DNA from: Halanaerobiaceae bacterium
Lineage (GTDB): Bacteria; Bacillota; Halanaerobiia; Halanaerobiales; DTU029
Assembly (NCBI GenBank): GCA_012521855.1
Contig: JAAYLO010000259.1
Location: 1-10,058, forward strand
DNA length: 10,058 bases
Direction of reading: 5' to 3'
Made by a program: the position numbers and the translations under genes. Shown piece after piece: positions 1 to 7,005 of this stretch. The notes under the pieces are model-generated. The model saw only the letters and a program-made list of their open reading frames with translations. It did not search any database and was not told where the DNA came from. How positions within the stretch are numbered: position 1 is the stretch's first letter; every line of letters starts with the position of its first letter.

Positions 1-1416
1 GGATTCTTCATCCTGTTCCCTGGAAGATCCTGTGGCACCGCCACAGCCGTCGCGTCCTGTTCTGCCGCCCAGGAGTACAATGACATCTCCTTTCCCGGGT
101 TTTTTACGCACTACATTTTCTGCCGGAGCAGCCGCTATAACTGCTCCCAGTTCCATCCTTTTGGCAACATAATTTTCATGATAGATCTCGGCTACCTGGC
201 CGGCGGTAAGCCCTATCTGATTGCCATATGAACTATATCCCCAGGCAGCTCCAGTGGTAATCTTCCTCTGGGGCAGTTTCCCGGGCAGGGTTTCTGATAC
301 CGGTGTCCTGGGGTCAGCACTGCCTGTAATACGCATGGCCTGATAGACATAAGAGCGGCCGGAAAGCGGATCCCGGATAGCCCCTCCCAGACAGGTAGCT
401 GCCCCGCCAAATGGCTCTATCTCTGTGGGATGATTGTGGGTCTCATTTTTGAACATGAGGAGCCAGTCTTCCTCCTTACCATCCACATCTACCTTTATCT
501 TTATACTACAGGCATTTATTTCATCCGATTCATCAAGATCAGCCAGTAATCCCTTTTTACGGAGTTCCTTCATTCCTATTGTAGCTATGTCCATCAGAGA
601 GACCGGTTTCTCCTGCCGGTCGTAAAGCTTCTCCCTGCTTTCCAGATATCTCTTAGAGGTCTCTTCCATTACGGGCTTGTAGAATCCTTCCTGGAAGCTT
701 ATATTATCCAGTTCTGTCAGGAAGGTCGTATGACGGCAGTGATCAGACCAGTATGTATCCAGAACCCTGATTTCAGTAATGGTCGGGTCCCTGTCTTCAC
801 TCCTGAAATAGTCCTGTATATATTCCAGATCAGCTAAAGTCATGGCCAGTCCCATTTTCTCATGGAGTGATTTCAGTTCCTCTTTATTCATAGCCGTAAA
901 AGCATCAATACCCCCTACCTCTTCAGGGTATTCTTCCTGTAATTCCAGTGTCTCCGGTTTTGCCAGTACGGCTTCCCTTGCTTCCAGCGGATTTATACAG
1001 TAGTTCTTTATTTTTTCAAATTCTTCAGGGGATATATCTCCCTCGAGCAAAATATATTTAGCACAACGGACTTCAGGCTTCCTGCCTACTGCGAAAAGCT
1101 GAATACAAAGAGCAGTTGCATCTGCCTTCTGGTCATATTGGCCCGGCAAATATTCAACAGCAACAAGTTTATACCCTTCCGGTATTGCATAATCTTCATC
1201 ATAAACATTATCAACAGGTGGTTCTGCAAAAATAGTATTCCTGGCCTTCTCATATACTTCATCAGAGATGCCTTCAATATCATAACGGTTTACTATCTTT
1301 ACTCCCTGTAAGCCTTTAATTCCAAGTACCTCTTTCAACTCCTTATATAAAATATCTGCTTCAACTGTAAAGCCTTCTTTCTTCTCAACAAATACTCTCC
1401 TCACTGCCTTTCCCAT
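1..1416 (-). CDS. purL: Phosphoribosylformylglycinamidine synthase (FGAM synthetase), single-chain type; N-terminal 472 codons, 3' end off the window
   Basis: Catalyses the ATP- and glutamine-dependent conversion of FGAR to FGAM, the fourth step of de novo purine synthesis, in the cytoplasm. The frame is open from the ATG at 1416 to base 1 without a stop, so only the first 472 residues are present. Seen in the sequence: a PurS-like N-terminal region (about 1-150), the FGAR-AT linker signature DTYWSDHCRHTTF (220-232), the AIRS/ATP-binding motif KNETHNHPTEIEPFGG (323-338), and a glycine-rich GGRTGRDGCGGATG (450-463). The match is to the large clostridial/streptococcal single-chain enzyme, usually about 1,230-1,260 residues with a C-terminal glutaminase domain. 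It is not the roughly 740-residue Bacillus PurL that works with PurS and PurQ. The glutaminase domain would lie outside the window. The start is supported by AGGTGG five bases upstream. The gene follows recJ on the same strand after 158 bases; no other pur gene is visible. Family assignment is firm; the size of the whole protein is inferred. Confidence 0.96.
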   Translation of the reverse strand, partial: MGKAVRRVFVEKKEGFTVEADILYKELKEVLGIKGLQGVKIVNRYDIEGISDEVYEKARNTIFAEPPVDNVYDEDYAIPEGYKLVAVEYLPGQYDQKADATALCIQLFAVGRKPEVRCAKYILLEGDISPEEFEKIKNYCINPLEAREAVLAKPETLELQEEYPEEVGGIDAFTAMNKEELKSLHEKMGLAMTLADLEYIQDYFRSEDRDPTITEIRVLDTYWSDHCRHTTFLTELDNISFQEGFYKPVMEETSKRYLESREKLYDRQEKPVSLMDIATIGMKELRKKGLLADLDESDEINACSIKIKVDVDGKEEDWLLMFKNETHNHPTEIEPFGGAATCLGGAIRDPLSGRSYVYQAMRITGSADPRTPVSETLPGKLPQRKITTGAAWGYSSYGNQIGLTAGQVAEIYHENYVAKRMELGAVIAAAPAENVVRKKPGKGDVIVLLGGRTGRDGCGGATGSSREQDEES

Positions 1417-1574
1417 AAAGACCACCTTTCTGTTGATATTTTTCTTTTTTTCTTATATAACAGAAGCATCAAAAAAAATACATGTAATATTTCTACAAAG
1501 AATAGCTAATTCCTGCATTTTTTTGTTTTTGACCGGTTATAAAAATTTACCTGTGGGCAAAACTGCAGTTTTCT
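1417..1574 (-). other. Intergenic gap between recJ and purL
   Basis: This AT-rich gap of 158 bases contains a perfect 14-base palindrome, AAAACTGCAGTTTT (1559-1572), three bases after the recJ stop. It also has a run of eight T on the minus strand near 1470-1480, followed by TTATAT, which could be a -10 element for purL, but no convincing -35 sits at the right distance. I see no strong GC-rich hairpin with a T-run, no purine riboswitch core and no clear PurR box. Whether purL has its own promoter or is read through from recJ cannot be decided here. Confidence 0.4.
1421..1429 (-). promoter_or_regulatory. Ribosome binding site of purL
   Basis: Read on the minus strand, AAAGGTGGT precedes the ATG at 1416, leaving five bases between AGGTGG and the start codon. 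It fixes the purL start, which agrees with the expected N-terminus of the family. Confidence 0.8.
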
Positions 1575-3917
1575 TTATTTTGTTTTTTTCCGGGTAAAGA
1601 GCTCATATATCCTGTCAGGCTCAATATCCTGCAGATACATCCTGAAAGAAATTGATTCCCTGATCAGTTCTGTCAGTTCTTTTTCCTTTATCTTCAAATC
1701 ACCCCTTGCCGGTTCTCCGCCTGTCTTTATTATATAAAAACGGGGGTTAAAACTATACAGAGTAATAAACCCCCTGGCTTCCAGATACTGCAGGCCGGCG
1801 ATAATGGTGCTCTCCAGCTCTCCTGTCCTGGCAGCCAGATGATAAAGATCCAGCTGGCCGTTCTTCCTGTTAATGGTGTATTTGATAAGGCCTGTTAAGT
1901 TCTTTATAAAGATCCTGGCATCTGCTTCTGGTTCTGAATAGGCCAGGACAAGCCTGGCAGGCTTATTGATATAGACGATTTCCTGCAAAATCTCCAGTGA
2001 GGGAGGACAGGTCAAGAGGACCAGGGTACTGTTTTCTGTGTTCTGATAACGGTTTATGGTTTCCCTGCCCTTGTTCTCCTTTAGACCCTCATAATAATAG
2101 GCTGCCCCTTTAAAGAAAGGAAGATTCTCTCCCCTTTCCTCCCAATTCCTGAGGTCTATCAGCTCAAAGTCAGGGACTGCTCCTTTTATTATCCTGCCTT
2201 CTTCAATACCATCCAGATCAGATACGGTATCCCTTTCTTCACCTGGTATAATGATTTCCTCTACCAGTAACTGCAATTCCCTTTTCCCCTGGAATTCATT
2301 CAGGCTGAAAGAATATATCAGATCTACCTTTCCGGGAACTGTCTTCCGGCCGGCCCACCACCAGACAGCAGGGTACTGAACGCCGTTTTTCTCAAAGATC
2401 AGGCGGAGGTGCCTTTCCTGACCGATGCTTCTCCTGTGAATAAGATCTGTTGAATATGAGACAAACCTGGGGACAGGGTTCCCTTCCCCGAAAGGAGCCA
2501 GTTTCCTCAGTTCAAAATAATCATTCAGTCCAATCCTGTCTATGGGTAATTCTCCATCTATATCTATTATCTTTTCCTCTTTTTTTTCAGCCAGTCTTTC
2601 GGCCAGGAAAGCAGTGATACTCTTAATAAAAAAGGTCAGATTGTCTCTCTCCAGGGAAAAGCCGGCAGCACCGGCATGTCCCCCGTATTTTTTCAGGTAT
2701 TTTTCACATCTTTTCAATTCCCGGTAGATGTCTATCCCCGGTATGGAACGTGCGGAGCCGGTGATTATCTCCTGGTCTTCCTTCTGGCACATCAGGATCA
2801 CAGGGACCTGGTATTCTTCAGAGAGGCGCCCGGCAGCAATCCCGATAACCCCTTCATGCCAGTGAGGCTGGTATAATACAATGGGCTTTTTGCCAGGCCT
2901 CCTCCCCAGTAATTTTTCTGCCTCTTCAATGACCTCATTCTGGATTTTCTTTCTCCTATTATTCAGTATTTCCAGTTCTACAGCATATTTTTCAGCCATA
3001 AATTCTTTGTCTGCCAGGAAGAGTTCTACTGCCAGATCTGCCCTCTCTATCCTTCCTGCAGAATTTATCATGGGAGCAATACGGTAAGCAATATCCTCTT
3101 CTGTTATATTTTCCGGTTCACTGATACCTGCAGTCTTTAATAATTGTACCAGCCCTGTATTACGGGGTTGAACCAGTGAGGAGAGGCCTCTTTGCAGGAG
3201 ATAGCGGTTATCTCCCTTAAGCGGTACCACATCTGCAACAATGGCCAGTGCCAGTAATTCAAGGAATTCCCCGGGCTCCTCTTCCCGGCCGGTTTTACTC
3301 AATACTGCCCGGGCCAGGTAATAGGCCGTACCTGCTCCTGGTATATGGAAGGCCTGATGATCTTCTGCCAGTAGTTTTGGACTGATGATAAAATCAGCCG
3401 GAGGGAGGCTGTCCGGTAATTGGTGGTGGTCTGTCAGAATTACCTTCAGGCCCAGTTCCTTTGCCAGGGCAATCTCTTCATGATTGGAAATACCACAGTC
3501 ACAGGTAATGATCAGATCAATCTCCCGGGCCAGATTCTGAATAACCGTCCTGCTCATGCCATAGCCTTCTGAAAAACGGTCCGGTATATGGTATTGTGCC
3601 TTTCCCCCGATCTTTTTCAGCATTTTCATCAGGATAACCGTCGCTATAACTCCGTCCACATCATAATCACCGTAGATACAGATCTTCCCGCCTTTCTGTA
3701 CTGTATCGAGGATCAGCCCTGAAGCAGCTTCCATATCAGGAAAATCAAAAGGAGAAGCGGCCCTGTACAGGGACGGGTCCAGAAAATCCCTCAGCTTTTC
3801 CGGAGTATCAAGGCCTCTCTGCACAATGAGCCTGGCCAGGAGCCTGTTACCTTTAAGCTCCCCTAATAACCAGTCCGGAATATTTATTTCTTCCTGATAG
3901 TTTAGTCTAATACACAT
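1575..3917 (-). CDS. recJ: Single-stranded-DNA-specific 5'-3' exonuclease RecJ, with C-terminal extension
   Basis: RecJ degrades single-stranded DNA 5' to 3' using Mn/Mg and acts with a helicase in end resection, RecF-pathway recombination and mismatch/base-excision repair. All catalytic motifs of the DHH family are present: DYDVDG (84-89), the Asp in CDCG (140), TDHHQ (162-166, the DHH), ADVVP with Asp229, and NSAGRI (285-290). The DHHA1 part follows with GSARSIPG (387-394) and GGHAGAAGF (412-420), then an OB-fold region (about 450-555). Residues from about 580 to 780 form an extra C-terminal region like that of other Bacillota RecJ proteins, ending in a basic tail. At 780 residues it matches long Bacillota forms and exceeds E. 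coli RecJ (577). The ATG at 3917 is preceded by GAGGGG at a seven-base spacing, and that site overlaps the TGA of the upstream nuclease gene; the gap is 11 bases, so the two are co-transcribed. Nothing looks broken. Assignment is firm. Confidence 0.97.
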   Translation of the reverse strand: MCIRLNYQEEINIPDWLLGELKGNRLLARLIVQRGLDTPEKLRDFLDPSLYRAASPFDFPDMEAASGLILDTVQKGGKICIYGDYDVDGVIATVILMKMLKKIGGKAQYHIPDRFSEGYGMSRTVIQNLAREIDLIITCDCGISNHEEIALAKELGLKVILTDHHQLPDSLPPADFIISPKLLAEDHQAFHIPGAGTAYYLARAVLSKTGREEEPGEFLELLALAIVADVVPLKGDNRYLLQRGLSSLVQPRNTGLVQLLKTAGISEPENITEEDIAYRIAPMINSAGRIERADLAVELFLADKEFMAEKYAVELEILNNRRKKIQNEVIEEAEKLLGRRPGKKPIVLYQPHWHEGVIGIAAGRLSEEYQVPVILMCQKEDQEIITGSARSIPGIDIYRELKRCEKYLKKYGGHAGAAGFSLERDNLTFFIKSITAFLAERLAEKKEEKIIDIDGELPIDRIGLNDYFELRKLAPFGEGNPVPRFVSYSTDLIHRRSIGQERHLRLIFEKNGVQYPAVWWWAGRKTVPGKVDLIYSFSLNEFQGKRELQLLVEEIIIPGEERDTVSDLDGIEEGRIIKGAVPDFELIDLRNWEERGENLPFFKGAAYYYEGLKENKGRETINRYQNTENSTLVLLTCPPSLEILQEIVYINKPARLVLAYSEPEADARIFIKNLTGLIKYTINRKNGQLDLYHLAARTGELESTIIAGLQYLEARGFITLYSFNPRFYIIKTGGEPARGDLKIKEKELTELIRESISFRMYLQDIEPDRIYELFTRKKTK

Positions 3918-3924
3918 ATATAAT

Positions 3925-3930
3925 CCCCTC
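3925..3930 (-). promoter_or_regulatory. Ribosome binding site of recJ, overlapping the nuclease stop codon
   Basis: GAGGGG on the minus strand lies seven bases before the recJ ATG and shares bases with the TGA of the preceding gene. Ribosomes ending the nuclease gene would stop on top of it, which suggests translational coupling of nuclease and RecJ. Confidence 0.75.
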
Positions 3931-4750
3931 AGAATTCAATCTCATCAATGGCTTCCCAGTCCAGATCCAGTTCCAGGTCCTCTTCTTCAATCTCCAGCAG
4001 TTCCGGTTTTTTTCCATAACAGACAGGCCTGTACTCACAGTAGCGGCAGGTTTTCTCGTAATCTATACCCCTGAACTCATCATACTCAAGGGCTTTTATC
4101 TCCCTTATTATACCACCCAGAAAGTCCCTGTCTTTACTGAACCTTTCCTGGCTATAAAGAACGCATTTTTTGTCTCCGGGGAAACGGGGATTCCAGTAAA
4201 TAAGCCTGAGTTCCCTTATCTCCATTTCAGTAAAAGGGAAATAGCCCAGAACCCCTTCCTGGAGTACATATAGATAAACGATTGTCTGCATGTCATTCTC
4301 AAAATCCCATTTTTCCGGAAAGGGCCTTTTATTTGTCTTCCAGTCATATATGATCAATTCCCCGCTGTTTCTATCCAGGTATAAGAGGTCAAACCTGGCC
4401 ATCAGTTTCAAATCTCCCCTGTTTGTCCTCAACTCATATTCCGGGTAAAAGTAATCCCCTTCATTAAAGGGCCGGAATTTTTTCAATTCCATGAACCAGT
4501 CTCTCAGTTCACCGGTGAGTAATTCCCCTGTGATGCTTTCACCCCTGGCATAATAACGCCGGGCCAGCTGATGAAATAATTGCCCTTTTTCAATGAACTC
4601 CCTCTGTTCTGCATTTCCTGCCCAATCCCGGGGCCAGTACAAACTGTCCAGATAACGGTAGCGGAATTTTAGAGGGCATTTTTGATAAATACTCAGGGCC
4701 GACTGGCTGAAATACAGATTATCCAGATTACTGATAAACATTAGCATCAC
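3929..4750 (-). CDS. Stand-alone RecB/AddB-like PD-(D/E)XK nuclease with predicted 4Fe-4S cluster
   Basis: Predicted metal-dependent DNA nuclease of the PD-(D/E)XK superfamily (PDDEXK_1; AddB/Cas4/Dna2-like), probably the nuclease subunit working with the two helicase-like proteins encoded just upstream. Numbering from the GTG at 4750: the motif YQKCPLKFRYRY has Cys25; His60 lies in GQLFH; Asp121 in ARFDLL; the core Asp136 and Lys138 in IYDWKT; and Gln155 follows in the QTIVYLY helix. Cys235, Cys238 and Cys244 form CxxCx5C near the C-terminus. With Cys25 they make the one-plus-three pattern of Fe-S nucleases such as AddB. The last 25 residues are very acidic. At 273 residues it is a nuclease domain only, with no helicase part. 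The start is uncertain: GTG at 4750 overlaps the helicase stop by four bases (GTGA), while ATG at 4747 and ATG at 4741 are alternatives. No good ribosome binding site is seen, so coupling is likely. Nuclease assignment is strong; partnership is inferred from gene order. Confidence 0.9.
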   Translation of the reverse strand: MMLMFISNLDNLYFSQSALSIYQKCPLKFRYRYLDSLYWPRDWAGNAEQREFIEKGQLFHQLARRYYARGESITGELLTGELRDWFMELKKFRPFNEGDYFYPEYELRTNRGDLKLMARFDLLYLDRNSGELIIYDWKTNKRPFPEKWDFENDMQTIVYLYVLQEGVLGYFPFTEMEIRELRLIYWNPRFPGDKKCVLYSQERFSKDRDFLGGIIREIKALEYDEFRGIDYEKTCRYCEYRPVCYGKKPELLEIEEEDLELDLDWEAIDEIEF

Positions 4751-7005
4751 TCACTTTTTCTTTTCTTCCTCTCCTTATCAACAAATCCCGCCAGTGCTAT
4801 AAAGGGTTCTGCCGGGGTAACCTTTTTGCTGCTGCCGTTATCAAAAATAAGCTCCCGGTGTGTGCTTAAGAGGAGATTCTTTCTGGCTCTGGTAATCCCG
4901 ACATAAAGCAAACGCAGTCTTTCACTGATAAACTCAATATTGGCTTCCCTCCCGGGATCATGTTCCGCTGGTCCTTTTGCCGGAAGTCCAGCTTCAGCGG
5001 AATCCAGCAGTTTTTCCAGTTCTGCTTTTGCCAGTGCCTGTGGATTACTATACTCATCTTTAAGGTAATAATACTCTGATCGGAATCTGTCATCAACAGT
5101 AGATGGAAAGTTATCCCCGCTCAGATGAACGAGATATACTGTATCCCACTCCAGTCCTTTGGATTTGTGAATAGTGCTTATTGTTATTACACCAGGCTCC
5201 GGTTCATAACCCTTTCTCTCATAGATTTTACTGGCAAACTGCAGAAAGGAATCCTCCAGTGCCGGAAACTCTTCAGTTATCTCATGCAGTTTCCAGTGGG
5301 GATTGGCATTCAGCCGGGCCTTTATCTCCAACGCTATATTCTGGGCTACAGCCAGTTCCTCTCCGCCCAGTTTCATCTGTTCAGCAATCAGGAGTACAAG
5401 TTCATCAGGAGGCAATTTTACACTGGCATCAAGCCAGAATCTCAACTTTTCCAGTACTTCTTCAAAATCCGCCGGAAGCTCCGGGAAATTCTCCTTCATA
5501 CTATTGATATATTCCTGTAAGCGGACAGAACCCCCGATAGGAAAAAGGATCTCTTCCAGGGAGTATTTTTTGAGAAGTCCTTCCAGAAAGTCCAGAACAC
5601 TGTCATCTTCACTATCCCTGTATAATACTCCTCTAAATATCTCAATTAAGTAATCCTCTCTATCCGGTTCTGCCAGGTAATAAAGGATCTTCTTAAAATC
5701 CCCTATTGTCTCCAGTCCATCCTTCATCTGTCCTGCCAGGTTTTCATATTTGACCCCCAGCTGTTTCAGTTCTTCAGCTATTTCAGTAAGGATATAATTA
5801 TATGGTGCCAGGACTGCAGCAGTGTTTTCCGGGTTTTCCCTGATATGCCTTGCTGCCAGCCGTGCTACCTCCTTTATCTCATTTTTCGAATCTGGGTAAA
5901 CCTTACAGGCAATGGTATAGCTTTCAGTCCGGGGATTGGGGGAAGGGTCATCTGCCCCGACCGGCTGGATATACTGTTCTTCCAGGGCACTCCGGCATTC
6001 TTTTTGCGGATGTTCATAGATGGTCCACTTTACCAGATAATTGGCCAGATTGATAATGTCCTCTGTACTCCTGCTGGAATAGAGGATTGAGCATTTCCGG
6101 ACATCCTTTCCTGCTGCAAAACCCCTGAATATCCCGGGATCAGCACTGGCAAAAGTACTCATGATAGCCTGGTTGGAATCTCCCACCCTCACCAGATTAC
6201 CCTTCTTTCCAGCCAGTAATGTCAGGATACTGGCCAGAGCCTGGCTGGAATCCTGTGCCTCATCTTCAAAGATATAACTATACTTCGTCTTAAGCCTTTC
6301 CAGTAACTGTTTATCCCTTTTCAGGAGGTTCAGGGCCTCCATCACCAGATCTTCAAAATCAAGTAAACCCTGATATTTCATCCTCCTGTCATATTCCTGA
6401 TAAATTGAGAGGGTCCAGCCCAGATATGTATCATCTTCAACACTATTTTTCAATTCTTCGGCCTTTTTCCCGCTGATTCCATGAAGTTTAAAATGGGAAA
6501 TCATAAAGTTGATGAGCCCTGGAAAATCTTCTTCTTTCCATCTGTTCAGGGCCCGTTGGAAAGCCGGGCTCCCTGGAGAATAATCAAAAAACTTCAGGAT
6601 TTTATCATCATTATCCCTGTACCACATTTCAATTAATTCATGGAGCAGTCTCCCCCGCATATAAGGGTCAATGATATTGAAGTCTTCATTTATCAATAAA
6701 TACTCCGGTTTCTCCTTCAGAATATTCAGGGCAAGTGAATGGAGTGTCCTGACATCATAACCCCTGTTCCTGGGGAGCCCCCTCTCCTCCAGAAAATCGC
6801 CTATCCTTGATCTGAAATTGGAAACTGCTGAATTCATGTAAGTAACGATCAGGATCTTCCCTTTGCCGGCAAAGCCTTTTTCTATCAGCTCAGCCGCAAG
6901 ATAGGCGAGGACAGTGGTTTTCCCGGCACCGGGTACTGCCGGAACTGCCATATAACCCTTGCGGTATTCTGCAACTTCTTTCTGCCCAGGCCTCAGTCTA
7001 ATCAT
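4747..7005 (-). CDS. UvrD/Rep-type superfamily 1A DNA helicase (AddA-like motor without a fused nuclease)
   Basis: ATP-driven 3'-5' DNA translocase/helicase by family. The full SF1A motif set is visible: Q-motif LRPGQKEV (4-11), Walker A VPGAGKTT (24-31), Ia ILIVTYMNS (51-59), TLHSLA (87-92), Walker B DEAQD (248-252), III GDSNQAI (275-281), IV YSSRST (309-314), V STIHKSKGLEWD (610-621), and VI LLYVGITRAR with its arginines (699-708). It should therefore be an active motor. At 752 residues it is UvrD-sized and ends shortly after motif VI, so it lacks the C-terminal nuclease domain of AddA or RecB (about 1,200 residues). A separate nuclease gene starts at its stop codon. The ATG at 7005 overlaps the end of the pseudo-helicase gene by eight bases and has GAGGG close upstream. 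UvrD, PcrA or Rep of general repair is the alternative. I favour a dedicated recombination role because of the flanking pseudo-helicase and Fe-S nuclease. Residues in the middle (about 380-600) are divergent from PcrA. Confidence 0.93.
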   Translation of the reverse strand: MIRLRPGQKEVAEYRKGYMAVPAVPGAGKTTVLAYLAAELIEKGFAGKGKILIVTYMNSAVSNFRSRIGDFLEERGLPRNRGYDVRTLHSLALNILKEKPEYLLINEDFNIIDPYMRGRLLHELIEMWYRDNDDKILKFFDYSPGSPAFQRALNRWKEEDFPGLINFMISHFKLHGISGKKAEELKNSVEDDTYLGWTLSIYQEYDRRMKYQGLLDFEDLVMEALNLLKRDKQLLERLKTKYSYIFEDEAQDSSQALASILTLLAGKKGNLVRVGDSNQAIMSTFASADPGIFRGFAAGKDVRKCSILYSSRSTEDIINLANYLVKWTIYEHPQKECRSALEEQYIQPVGADDPSPNPRTESYTIACKVYPDSKNEIKEVARLAARHIRENPENTAAVLAPYNYILTEIAEELKQLGVKYENLAGQMKDGLETIGDFKKILYYLAEPDREDYLIEIFRGVLYRDSEDDSVLDFLEGLLKKYSLEEILFPIGGSVRLQEYINSMKENFPELPADFEEVLEKLRFWLDASVKLPPDELVLLIAEQMKLGGEELAVAQNIALEIKARLNANPHWKLHEITEEFPALEDSFLQFASKIYERKGYEPEPGVITISTIHKSKGLEWDTVYLVHLSGDNFPSTVDDRFRSEYYYLKDEYSNPQALAKAELEKLLDSAEAGLPAKGPAEHDPGREANIEFISERLRLLYVGITRARKNLLLSTHRELIFDNGSSKKVTPAEPFIALAGFVDKERKKRKSE

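Noticed and set aside
213..410. 65-codon minus-strand open frame
   Set aside because: It is out of phase within purL, where the real frame carries the conserved Gly-rich and substrate-binding segments.
1086..1283. 65-codon minus-strand open frame
   Set aside because: It overlaps the purL frame, which is continuous and matches the family throughout; the small frame is out of phase with it.
3929..4750. Cas4 of a CRISPR adaptation module
   Set aside because: The Fe-S PD-(D/E)XK pattern fits, but there is no cas1, cas2 or repeat array, and the gene is coupled to helicase genes, so an AddB-type nuclease is the better call.
5125..5653. Three overlapping plus-strand open frames
   Set aside because: All lie opposite the helicase gene, whose motifs I and V/VI flank this stretch in one uninterrupted frame; their translations show no recognisable domain.
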